A DNA stretch of 64,000 nucleotides from Desulfovibrio sp. Lineage in GTDB: Bacteria > Desulfobacterota > Desulfovibrionia > Desulfovibrionales > Desulfovibrionaceae. Below, in pieces: positions 53,217-61,055 of the stretch (positions within the stretch are counted from its first letter, which is position 1; every line of letters starts with the position of its first letter). The translations under genes were made by a program, and so were the position numbers. The stretch lies in NCBI RefSeq assembly GCF_034006445.1, contig NZ_JAVESS010000001.1:372001-436000 (forward strand). The letters run 5' to 3'. The notes below the pieces were generated by a model that saw only the letters and a program-made list of their open reading frames with translations, searched no databases and was not told where the DNA came from.

Positions 53217-53262
53217 AAAAAAGCGCCCGCAGCGTTGCCTAAAACGGCTCTGCGGGCGCTAT
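53217..53262 (-). terminator. terminator after the SSS symporter gene
   Basis: AGCGCCCGCAG (53222-53232) pairs with CTGCGGGCGCT (53250-53260), followed on the minus strand by a T6 run (53217-53222). It is 24 bases after the symporter stop. Confidence 0.88.
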
Positions 53263-53285
53263 ACACGCTTTCGGTTGCCAGGTTG

Positions 53286-54737
53286 TTATGAACCGGCGTT
53301 GGGCGCGGGCCAGAACGTGGAAGCCTTGCGCCCCTCATGGTCCAAGGCCCATCCTGTGAACCAGCCCACCAGCGAACAAGCCAGGCCCACAAAGAAGGGC
53401 GGAATAAGCGCAGCCTGCATCCCCAAAACAGGAGTGGGGGAGACGGCCTTGTTAGCCAGCAGATACCAGAGCAGACAAGAGGTAAAGCCGAAACCGCAAC
53501 TCATGCACGCGGCAAGGGAACTGCGTTTGCCAAAACGCACCAGCGCCAAATAACTGATAAGCACGGTCGAGCCTACTATGCTCCAACTGGTGGTACACAA
53601 AAGAGCAATAAGCTGGCCCTTGATCTGGGCGCTGCCGCCGGAAACCAAAACACAAAAGACAATGCCCAGAAACCAGGAAAATCTGGAGGCTGGTTTGCCG
53701 GGCAGGTCTTCTGCAATGGCTGACACTGCGATATGAAAAAGCGCGGTAGACGTCGACAGTGAGGCGGACACAATCGCCAGAACAAAAACCTGAAGCCCGG
53801 CGTTGGGCAGAAGCATTTTTACAAGATGAGGAATAACCTCGTCGGCCGAGGCAATTTCCGGCAGGATTATGCGTGAAAGGGCCGCCACAAAATAGGTTCC
53901 GCCCACAAGTACGGTAAGCACGAGCATGGCCAGCGGGACGATGCGTTTAATCTGGCGCGGGGAATGGAGCGCAAAGTGTCGCTGCATCATCTGGGGTTGC
54001 GACCACACCGCCACAGATGTGACCATGACAAGAGAAAGAACAAACCAGCCCTGTTCACCTATGGAAAGCGCGAGGAAACCTTCATTGGCGCGTGCCGTGG
54101 GAGCAATTTTGGCCAGTTGCGCAATGCCTTCAATGGGGCCGCCCACCCTGTAGAGCACTGCCGATATAAGCAGGACAATGCCCACCAGCACGACAATACC
54201 CTGCATGGCTTCGGTGTAGAGAACCCCGCGCAACCCGCCAATAAAAACCACAACGCCAACAACCGCAGCCGCAATCCAGACCAATATCCATACGGGGATG
54301 GGCAATATCTGGGCAAGCATGAGCGCCGCCCCTTTGATAACCGCCGAAGCGTAGACGCTAAGAAAAATGGCGAATATCAGCGCAAGGGCCTTGCCGAGCA
54401 TGGGGCTTTTGTGTCCCTTGGCAATAAGTTGCGTGGGCGTCCTGGCTTGCAGGTTGCGTTGACAGATTTTGGTAGGCCACGCCAGATAACGGTACACGAA
54501 CCATATTCCAAGCCATACGTTGCCGGCAGCCACCAACAGCATCTGCAAGCCGTACATATATGAAAGTCCGCCGAAGCCCACCAGGGCAACGGCGGAAATG
54601 TAGGTCGCCACATAGGCCAAAGCCAGAATGACGAAACCCACACGGCCTGAAGCCATGGCATCATGCCCTTGGCCCTTGCGCGCGAGCCAGATGAAGACCG
54701 CGATGTAACCGAACCAGATGAGAGCGTCGCCCAGCAT
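53286..54737 (-). CDS. sodium:solute symporter (SSS family)
   Basis: 483 aa, about 13 membrane helices. The segments YISAVALVGFGGLSYMYGLQM, GLRGVLYTEAMQGIVVLVG, and ASLSTSTALFHIAVSAIAED match the SSS fold. The substrate is not indicated; some close relatives carry pantothenate, proline or short carboxylates. GGGG lies six bases before the ATG. It follows a 39-codon membrane peptide gene by two bases and is preceded by a TetR-type regulator, which may control it. Confidence 0.87.
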   Translation of the reverse strand: MLGDALIWFGYIAVFIWLARKGQGHDAMASGRVGFVILALAYVATYISAVALVGFGGLSYMYGLQMLLVAAGNVWLGIWFVYRYLAWPTKICQRNLQARTPTQLIAKGHKSPMLGKALALIFAIFLSVYASAVIKGAALMLAQILPIPVWILVWIAAAVVGVVVFIGGLRGVLYTEAMQGIVVLVGIVLLISAVLYRVGGPIEGIAQLAKIAPTARANEGFLALSIGEQGWFVLSLVMVTSVAVWSQPQMMQRHFALHSPRQIKRIVPLAMLVLTVLVGGTYFVAALSRIILPEIASADEVIPHLVKMLLPNAGLQVFVLAIVSASLSTSTALFHIAVSAIAEDLPGKPASRFSWFLGIVFCVLVSGGSAQIKGQLIALLCTTSWSIVGSTVLISYLALVRFGKRSSLAACMSCGFGFTSCLLWYLLANKAVSPTPVLGMQAALIPPFFVGLACSLVGWFTGWALDHEGRKASTFWPAPNAGS

Positions 54738-54739
54738 GT

Positions 54740-54859
54740 CTATCCCCTTTGCGTCTGGCGCACCAGGTTGATGAGCGCCAGAAAAAAGGAGCCGACCAGT
54801 AACGCAATTGCGATGAGTACTGGGGTGTCTATCAACTGTAGCGTTGAAATCAGGTCCAT
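54740..54859 (-). CDS. 39-residue single-span membrane peptide, partner of the symporter
   Basis: Too short for usual gene calls. The frame starts ATG at 54859 with a strong SD (GGAGGG, about three bases upstream) and ends in TAG at 54742-54740, two bases before the symporter start. It begins MDLISTLQLIDTPVLIAIAL and contains one membrane helix (about residues 13-33) ending in a basic tail (LVRQTQRG). Some SSS transporters have such small helper proteins. I infer a subunit of the symporter. Confidence 0.75.
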   Translation of the reverse strand: MDLISTLQLIDTPVLIAIALLVGSFFLALINLVRQTQRG

Positions 54860-54890
54860 GAGCCCTCCGGCAGATAAAAAGCGCAGAATC

Positions 54891-54922
54891 AAAAAAGCCG
54901 CCGACCCCTGTGGTCGGCGGCT
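54891..54922 (-). terminator. terminator hairpin in the symporter leader (possible attenuator)
   Basis: AGCCGCCGACC (54896-54906) pairs perfectly with GGTCGGCGGCT (54912-54922), and T6 follows on the minus strand. It lies only 31 bases before the small peptide start, so it either ends the TetR transcript or attenuates the symporter operon. Confidence 0.85.
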
Positions 54923-54967
54923 ATGTTGCCTGAATCAGCAAAACGGCCATAACTCCGCATCCGGGGG

Positions 54968-55027
54968 TCAGTGTATGACTCCGGCAAAATAATATCGAAA
55001 GTCGCGGATGGCGCTTAGTAGTTTCAT
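54968..55027 (-). other. possible leader peptide of the symporter operon
   Basis: A 19-codon frame, MKLLSAIRDFRYYFAGVIH, starts at 55027 right where transcription from the promoter at 55034-55062 should begin, and ends 45 bases before the terminator hairpin. It has a cluster of Phe and Tyr codons. There is no SD, so translation would have to be leaderless. Speculative. Confidence 0.3.
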
Positions 55028-55033
55028 AACTGA

Positions 55034-55062
55034 GATCTACATTTTCTTCATGCTACTGTCAA
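55034..55062 (-). promoter_or_regulatory. candidate promoter of the symporter operon
   Basis: On the minus strand a perfect TTGACA (55057-55062), a 17-base spacer and TAGATC (55034-55039) lie just after the TetR stop. The -10 box is poor. Confidence 0.5.
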
Positions 55063-55096
55063 TAAAACCATGCCGTGGCATGTGGCAGTACCAGGC

Positions 55097-55675
55097 TCAG
55101 GCTTTTATGGATCTGGCCACGAAATCAAGCACATCCTTGTACAGGGAGGGCATGGCATAAGGGGTAAGCACTCGGGTACGGTTGGCGCCGACCATCAAGG
55201 AAATGATCACCTGCGCTGTGGAGTTGCTGTCAACCGTAACCAGGCTGCCATCCTCGATGCCGCGCACAATGACTTTTTCCAGTTCCTGATGCACCTGAGA
55301 GAACATGGAATCCATGATGTCGCGGTCAGTCTTGGTTTTCATGTCGCTGTAGGGTGAACAGCGCACAAGAACCAGCCAGTTGGAGTCCTTGTCGATGGAA
55401 AAGTCAAGATAGGCCTTGCAAAAACGCATGACGCCATCAAAGCCCGAATCGGCTTCGGCCGTGGCCTGGCGTAGCCTTTTTAGAAAATGCTCCAGTACAT
55501 CCAGCCCACAGGCCAGAAAGAGCTTTTCTTTATTGCCGTAATGATGCGTTAACAAGCCTAACGCAACTCCGGCCTTGTCTGAAATCTTTTTGAATGTGGT
55601 TTCTACATAGCCACATTCTCCAAACAAATCCTTGGCCGCTTGAAGTAATGATTCTTTTTTACTTTTATTCATCAT
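55097..55675 (-). CDS. TetR-family transcriptional regulator
   Basis: 192 aa. N-terminal HTH: LLQAAKDLFGECGYVETTFKKI, then AGVALGLLTHHYGNKEKLF, the standard TetR recognition segment. The C-terminal helical ligand domain has no identifiable ligand. The start is one of two adjacent ATGs (55675, 55672); no strong SD. It most likely controls the adjacent symporter operon and/or itself. Confidence 0.88.
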   Translation of the reverse strand: MMNKSKKESLLQAAKDLFGECGYVETTFKKISDKAGVALGLLTHHYGNKEKLFLACGLDVLEHFLKRLRQATAEADSGFDGVMRFCKAYLDFSIDKDSNWLVLVRCSPYSDMKTKTDRDIMDSMFSQVHQELEKVIVRGIEDGSLVTVDSNSTAQVIISLMVGANRTRVLTPYAMPSLYKDVLDFVARSIKA

Positions 55676-55801
55676 AGTTTTCGCAGGCACGGTTGGATGG
55701 TCATTCAGCAATTTTACTGCTACTTTATTAAGTTAGCTGCAAATGTGCGTAAAGTCAATACTGAATTGAGCGTCCTGCCGTCCTGCGGCCGTTGTGCGTG
55801 C

Positions 55802-58237
55802 TCAGCTGCGCTTGCTGCGCCGGAAGGCGTTTTGCGCGTAGTCACCCAACCGTTCGAGCCTTCTGTCCACAAGGTCATACAGGCTGCCGCGTGAGAAGCC
55901 GCCATTTTTCAGGCGACGTCCGGCAGCGATGCCAGTAAGCAGCAACAGGGCTTCTTCAATACGGCGCACGGCATAAATGCTGAACTGTTTATTTTCGACA
56001 GCCTTGAGCACTTCGGGTGAAAGCATGAGGTGGTCAACATTATCATGGGGTATGATGACGCCCTGCGTGCCCGTAAGACCATGGCGCGCGCAAACCTTGT
56101 AAAAGCCTTCAATTTTTCGGGTGACGCCGCCCACGGCCATTATTTGCCCCGAATGGCTGACCGCGCCTGTAAAGGCCAGGTCAAGGCGCACCGGCACCTC
56201 GGCCAGCGCCGAGAGCAGGGCGACAAGTTCCGCACCTGAAGCCGAATCGCCTTCGATGCCAGCGTAGCTTTGTTCAAAGTACAGCGAGCCGGAAAGGACA
56301 AGAGGCTTTTTGCGGGCAAAAAGGTCAGTCAGATAACTTTTAAGAATCATCATGGCCTTTGTGTGGATAGGCCCGCCCAACTCTGCCTCGCGCTCGAGGT
56401 CAATAATGCCCTCGTGCCCCACGCCCACAGTGCAGGAAATGCAATGGGGCAGGCCAAATTCAAAGTCTCCGTGCAGGGTGACTGAAAGGCCGTTGACCTG
56501 CCCAATGGCGGAACCGGAGGTACGAACCTTGATCATCTCGCGGTCGTATTCCTCCATAAAGATTTCTTCCACCAGGTTGGCGCGGTACGTGCGCGCCGTA
56601 TAGGCTTCCTCCAGAATGGGCGCGGTGATGATCTCCACTCCGCGCATGTTGGCGAGGGCAGAGGCTTCAATCATCAGTTCCCGCAGCAGGGGAAACCTGA
56701 GCGAAAGGCGGCACTGGTCTTCACACAGGTGAGAACCCAGATCCACAAGCCAGGCAAGGGCTGTGCGGTCAAAGGGCGGCAGTTCACAACCCTGAATGAT
56801 ATGCGCCATATGGCCAAGATAGTGGCGGATGTTGGTAGCATTGCGTTCCGCTTCGTCGGCGATATGGGCTTTGATGCGAAAAAGCTTGGGAAAGCGGTCA
56901 TCGTTGACAAGCAGCCCCTCGTACAGCTCTTCGCCACCAATGAGCACAACTTTGAGATCCAGAGGCAGCGAGTCGGGGGTCAGGCCCTTGGTACGGATGG
57001 CGGTATCGGGGGCTTCGCCCGAATCTTCAATACGGGCCTGATTGGAGCGCAGCGCGCGCAACAGCCCTTCCCAGGCTGTGGGATGCTGCAACAGGTCTTC
57101 CACATGGAGCACAAGAAAACCGCCGTTGGCTTTATGCAGGCTTCCCGCGCGGATGAGCGTAAAGTCTGTCACCAGCGCGCCCATCTCCGATTCCCTTTCA
57201 ATGCAGCCCAGCAGGTTCACGGCAGTGGGGTGATCGTCCACCACAATGGGCGCGCCCTGTTGCTCGCTGTTGTCAACGAGAAGATTGACGGCATAGCGGT
57301 ACAGCACACTGTCCGCACCCGACGCGCCATGGACTTCAATGCCAAGTGAGGGCGGCACGCCGTCTCTCTGCAAAAAGGCATCGGTATTCTTCAGCATGTC
57401 TTCGCGCAGGCTGGCAAAATAGCCGGTCAGACCTTCGCAGGCGCATGCCTTGAGGGTGCGCTGCTCAAGAGGGGCAAGCAGAGCGTTAAGCACCTGCCCC
57501 ATGGCCTCGCGCTCCAGCCCGCGTTCGTCGTCCTGAAAGCTCTCTTCAGCCTTGTTCAACTGACGCATGAAGCCAGCCATGGACTGCACCAGATTGTCGC
57601 CCCGGCTCTTGAGCTTTAAGCGTATTGCGCTGTCAAGATTGTCGAACTCCTCTTCATTGAGGCGCTTGCCCTCAACCAGGGGAAAAAGGGTCAGCCCGCC
57701 GTTCTCATCCATGTCAAGGTTGAAGCCCTTGTCCACGGCAACGGAGTTCATTTTGCGCAAAAGCCCCATGCGTGCTGTCTGAAACTTGTCCACAAGTTTG
57801 GCGCGGCGCTTCATATAGGCGCTGGCTTCAAAGCGGCGGGGCAGTTCCTTGACTATGGCGTCTACAAGTTCCTTAAGGCTTTGCTTGAGCTTTTTGCCTT
57901 GCCCCGCAGGCAGGGCGAAAAGCAACGGCCTGTCAGGGTCGGCGAAATTGTGCACGTAAATAATATCCGGCGGCGTGGGCGCTTTGCGCGCCTGTGGCCG
58001 CAGGTAGTTGAGCAGCATGTACGTGCGCCCGAGATCTGTTTCGCCGGAGAGATATACATGGTAGCCGCGAGCCCTGATTTGCAAAGCAAGGTCCAGAGCC
58101 TGCATGGCGCGCGGCTGGAAGGGGTTTTTCCGGCCATTGCGCTGGGGAGGAATACCCCGGCTGTCGTCCCAGGGGATACGGGCCGGGTCCAGCGTGGCAT
58201 GCAGCCTGGAGCCGGGCAAAGGTGAGATTTTAGACAT
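55802..58237 (-). CDS. Lon-like ATP-dependent protease (AAA_32/LonB-type)
   Basis: 811 aa, without the N-terminal Lon substrate domain. The Walker A region reads SGETDLGRTYM (about residues 64-74), with Arg in place of the usual Lys. A long helical insert follows, then an AAA core (VLHVEDLL, LKVVLIGGEELYE, FRIKAHIADEAERN). The C-terminal S16 protease domain has the catalytic Ser in EGDSASGAELVALLSAL and Lys in GGVTRKIEGF. This family is separate from classical Lon and its substrates are unknown. It is the last gene of the gmhA-fmdB-hemC operon, starting 15 bases after hemC. Confidence 0.88.
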   Translation of the reverse strand: MSKISPLPGSRLHATLDPARIPWDDSRGIPPQRNGRKNPFQPRAMQALDLALQIRARGYHVYLSGETDLGRTYMLLNYLRPQARKAPTPPDIIYVHNFADPDRPLLFALPAGQGKKLKQSLKELVDAIVKELPRRFEASAYMKRRAKLVDKFQTARMGLLRKMNSVAVDKGFNLDMDENGGLTLFPLVEGKRLNEEEFDNLDSAIRLKLKSRGDNLVQSMAGFMRQLNKAEESFQDDERGLEREAMGQVLNALLAPLEQRTLKACACEGLTGYFASLREDMLKNTDAFLQRDGVPPSLGIEVHGASGADSVLYRYAVNLLVDNSEQQGAPIVVDDHPTAVNLLGCIERESEMGALVTDFTLIRAGSLHKANGGFLVLHVEDLLQHPTAWEGLLRALRSNQARIEDSGEAPDTAIRTKGLTPDSLPLDLKVVLIGGEELYEGLLVNDDRFPKLFRIKAHIADEAERNATNIRHYLGHMAHIIQGCELPPFDRTALAWLVDLGSHLCEDQCRLSLRFPLLRELMIEASALANMRGVEIITAPILEEAYTARTYRANLVEEIFMEEYDREMIKVRTSGSAIGQVNGLSVTLHGDFEFGLPHCISCTVGVGHEGIIDLEREAELGGPIHTKAMMILKSYLTDLFARKKPLVLSGSLYFEQSYAGIEGDSASGAELVALLSALAEVPVRLDLAFTGAVSHSGQIMAVGGVTRKIEGFYKVCARHGLTGTQGVIIPHDNVDHLMLSPEVLKAVENKQFSIYAVRRIEEALLLLTGIAAGRRLKNGGFSRGSLYDLVDRRLERLGDYAQNAFRRSKRS

Positions 58238-58252
58238 ATTTATCTGATATAC

Positions 58253-59185
58253 CTATGACTGTCGGTAAAGTTTTTCAAGAATGGCTCGGCCGCCCTGGTC
58301 AAGAATCTCACTGGCAAGCTCAAGACCCCATTGGCGGGCCTGAGAAGTATGGCCCTGCTTTTGCGCCCTGAGGATGCGGCTTCCGTCCACTTCGGCCACC
58401 AGCCCCTCCAGGCAGAGCGTGTCATCATCAAGCAGACGCGCGTGCCCGGCTATGGGCACCTGGCATCCGCCTTCAAGCCCGGCCAGAAAACCCCGTTCAG
58501 CTTCGACGCATACACGGGTGGGGGTGTCTTCCAGTTGCGCCAGAAGAGCAAAAAGTTCGTAATCGTCCTCACGGCATTCAATGCCCAGAGCGCCCTGACC
58601 AACGGCAGGAAGAAAAACCTGCGGGTCAAGTGAATGCATGCAGGGGGCAGTCAGCTCCAGCCGGTTCAGACCGGCGGAAGCCAGAACAATGGCATCGTAC
58701 ACGCCGTCCCGCAGCTTACGCAGGCGCGTGTCAACATTGCCGCGCAGGCTCTCGATGCGCAGATCTGGTCTCTGGGCCAGAAGCTGTGCCTGCCGGCGCA
58801 GGCTGCTGGTGCCGACGCAGGCATTTTGCGGCAATGCGGCCACAGAATCGTACTGGCAGGAAAGCAGGCAATCGGTGGGATTTTCGCGCGGGGGAACGCA
58901 GCCAAGCAGAAGCCCCTGGGGCAGCTCCATGGGCACGTCCTTCATGCTGTGCACGGCAAGGTCAGCCTCGCCGTTGAGCAGGGCCTCTTCGATTTCCTTT
59001 ACAAAAAGGCCCTTGCCGCCCACCTTGGCCAAAGGAACATCAAGGATGATGTCACCCTTGGTCTTGATGACGTTCAACTGAATCTCAAGCTCTGGCGCAA
59101 TGGCCTGAAGGCAGCTTTTGATATGTTCAGCCTGCCAGAGGGCCAGGCGGCTGCCGCGTGTGGCGATGGTAAGGGTGCTGCGCAT
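58253..59185 (-). CDS. hemC: hydroxymethylbilane synthase (porphobilinogen deaminase)
   Basis: 310 aa, cytoplasmic. Polymerises four porphobilinogens to hydroxymethylbilane in tetrapyrrole (haem, sirohaem, cobalamin) synthesis, which sulfate reducers need for sirohaem sulfite reductase. N-terminal [16 protein letters not shown], the dipyrromethane-cofactor Cys in [11 protein letters not shown], and [10 protein letters not shown] are diagnostic. ATG at 59185 is preferred (AGG eight bases upstream); a GTG three codons earlier is possible. It is in an operon with fmdB and gmhA. Confidence 0.95.
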   Translation of the reverse strand: MRSTLTIATRGSRLALWQAEHIKSCLQAIAPELEIQLNVIKTKGDIILDVPLAKVGGKGLFVKEIEEALLNGEADLAVHSMKDVPMELPQGLLLGCVPPRENPTDCLLSCQYDSVAALPQNACVGTSSLRRQAQLLAQRPDLRIESLRGNVDTRLRKLRDGVYDAIVLASAGLNRLELTAPCMHSLDPQVFLPAVGQGALGIECREDDYELFALLAQLEDTPTRVCVEAERGFLAGLEGGCQVPIAGHARLLDDDTLCLEGLVAEVDGSRILRAQKQGHTSQARQWGLELASEILDQGGRAILEKLYRQS

Positions 59186-59194
59186 GCCTTTCAC

Positions 59195-59428
59195 CTAATG
59201 GCCACAGCTTGCACAGTTGCCGCCGGAACAGCCAGCGCAGCCGCCGCCACTGCCAGAAGATGGCGCGTACTCGCCGCCATGAGCGCCGCCGCCGTGATGG
59301 GCGCAGCAAGACATGAGCTTATGCGTTGCGTCGGAGCCACAATACGGGCAAACCGGAGCCGCATCTCCGTACACCAGTTCTTCAAATTTTCGGTCGCATT
59401 TTTCGCAACTGTACTCAAAGATGGGCAT
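59195..59428 (-). CDS. FmdB-type zinc-ribbon protein with Gly/His/Cys-rich tail
   Basis: 77 aa. MPIFEYSCEKCDRKFEEL and PVCPYCGSDA are the FmdB/regulatory zinc-ribbon pattern (two CxxC pairs). Unlike most members it ends in a tail of Gly, His and Cys (CCAHHGGGAHGG, GGGCAGCSGGNCASCGH) that could bind more metal. GAGGA lies seven bases before the ATG at 59428. It sits between gmhA and hemC with gaps of 2 and 9 bases. Function unknown. Confidence 0.82.
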   Translation of the reverse strand: MPIFEYSCEKCDRKFEELVYGDAAPVCPYCGSDATHKLMSCCAHHGGGAHGGEYAPSSGSGGGCAGCSGGNCASCGH

Positions 59429-59430
59429 GA

Positions 59431-60063
59431 TCAATCCTCTTTTACAGTATCCGCGTGTAGATAGGGCGTAAGGGCCGCCACATTTTCAAAAAGATAATGG
59501 TCTGTAAGCTGGCATAGCAGATGCCCGGCCGTAATATGAATTTCCTGAATCAGTGGCGTATGTGAACTGGGCACATCCAGCAGCATGTGGCACAAGGGGG
59601 CCATTTTTCCTCCGCCGCGGCCAGTGAGTCCGAGGGTGCGCATGCCTGCGCTCCGCGCGGCCTCAAGAGCCGCCACCACGTTAGGGCTGTTGCCAGAGGT
59701 GGAGATGCCCACCAGAATATCGCCCTTGCGGCCCAATGCCTCTACCTGACGGGAAAAAACCTGTCTGAAATCCAGGTCATTGCCTATGGCCGTGAGCGCG
59801 GACGTATCTGTCGTGAGCGCAATGGCGGGCAGGGCGGGCCTGTCAATCAGGAAACGGTTTACAAATTCTGCGGCCAGATGTTGGGCGTCAGCCGCGCTTC
59901 CACCGTTGCCACAAAGCAAAATTTTTCCGCCCTTGGCCAGGCAGACCGCAAACTGCAGCGCCGTGTCGCGTAGATTGACCGCCTGATCAGAAAAAAAGCT
60001 TTCTCTGAGCCTGGCGCCATCGCGTGCATGGGCGGCAATGATGTCAAGTGCGTTGTCATTCAT
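59431..60063 (-). CDS. gmhA: phosphoheptose isomerase (SIS domain)
   Basis: 210 aa. Converts sedoheptulose 7-phosphate to D-glycero-D-manno-heptose 7-phosphate, the first step toward ADP-heptose for the LPS core. SIS motifs: [33 protein letters not shown], and the [17 protein letters not shown] end with metal-binding His/Glu. I start at the ATG at 60063 (MNDNALD), the usual N terminus; the open frame runs to 60132. First gene of the operon, divergent from nadK. Confidence 0.92.
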   Translation of the reverse strand: MNDNALDIIAAHARDGARLRESFFSDQAVNLRDTALQFAVCLAKGGKILLCGNGGSAADAQHLAAEFVNRFLIDRPALPAIALTTDTSALTAIGNDLDFRQVFSRQVEALGRKGDILVGISTSGNSPNVVAALEAARSAGMRTLGLTGRGGGKMAPLCHMLLDVPSSHTPLIQEIHITAGHLLCQLTDHYLFENVAALTPYLHADTVKED

Positions 60064-60182
60064 GGTGCTACGGCCTGTTGGGTTTGTGGCGTGGAAGACT
60101 CTGTTCATATGATAAAGCGCCTGCCCTGACAAGCAAGGTGCGGGCTTGCGATAAAAGCCTTGATAACGTAAATTGTTGACTT

Positions 60183-61055
60183 ATGCAAAATCAACACAAA
60201 TGCCACGTCCTTTTGGTTTGCAAGGCCCGCCATGAACGCGCTGCAGAATTGGGCGAAGAAATTGGCGCATGGCTGAAAACACAGGGACATCGGGCGGATG
60301 TTGTGGAGGCCGGGCCAGCGTCTTCTCTCTATGCTGCCGATGATCTTGATTTTGTGGTGGTGCTTGGCGGCGACGGCACCATGCTCGGGGTTGCGCGACG
60401 GCTTGTGGGCCGCAATGTGCCTGTGTTGGGCATCAATTTTGGCCGCGTGGGTTTTCTCACTGACGCCCAGCCGGAAAACTGGCGTGAAAAGCTCGAAGAG
60501 TGCCTGCAAGGCCATGAGCGCGTGCGCTCCTGCATGGCGTTGCGCTGGTTCCTCAGTCGCGACGGCAGGGCACTTGCCGAAGGCGCGGCCATCAACGATG
60601 TTGTTGTGAGCCGCGGCTCCCTGTCGCGCCTGGTCTGTCTTGATATCTGGGCTGACGGGCAGCACATGGGTTCCCTGCGTAGTGACGGCGTCATTTTGTG
60701 TACCCCCGTCGGCAGTTCCGGCTACAGCGTCTCGGCGGGCGGTGCGCTTCTGTATCCTTCAATGGATGCCATCGGCTTCACGCCGGTCTGTCCTTTCCTC
60801 AATACCATATCTCCCATGGTCTTTCCCGGTAACACGGATATCCAGCTCCAGGTGTTGCGCGGTTCCACCGACTGTTACCTGACGGTGGACGGGCAAGAGG
60901 GGCAGAAGCTTGAAAAGGGCGACGTGTTGCGCGTTTCGGGCTGGTCTGGCGCCGTGCAATTTCTCGGTGAAGGGGCCTCGTTTTTTGAACGTCTGCGCAG
61001 TCGCGGTTTTGTCTTACAGGGGTTGGCGGGCAGCAGCGTGGGGGAAAATCAATGA
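60183..61055 (+). CDS. nadK: NAD kinase
   Basis: 290 aa. Phosphorylates NAD to NADP. The catalytic GGDGT motif (in VVVLGGDGTMLG, about residue 60), NFGRVGFLT, INDVVVSRG, TPVGSSGYSVSAGG and FLNTISP are all in place. No clear SD precedes the ATG. Its stop overlaps the start of the DUF89-like gene (ATGA), implying coupled translation. Confidence 0.95.
   Translation: MQNQHKCHVLLVCKARHERAAELGEEIGAWLKTQGHRADVVEAGPASSLYAADDLDFVVVLGGDGTMLGVARRLVGRNVPVLGINFGRVGFLTDAQPENWREKLEECLQGHERVRSCMALRWFLSRDGRALAEGAAINDVVVSRGSLSRLVCLDIWADGQHMGSLRSDGVILCTPVGSSGYSVSAGGALLYPSMDAIGFTPVCPFLNTISPMVFPGNTDIQLQVLRGSTDCYLTVDGQEGQKLEKGDVLRVSGWSGAVQFLGEGASFFERLRSRGFVLQGLAGSSVGENQ

Noticed and set aside
52960-53553. A 197-codon plus-strand frame upstream of brnQ
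   Set aside because: It runs through the symporter terminator and into the symporter gene antisense, with no SD or motif.
54860-55027. A known riboswitch (SAM, glycine) in the symporter leader
   Set aside because: None of the conserved core sequences of these classes could be recognised.
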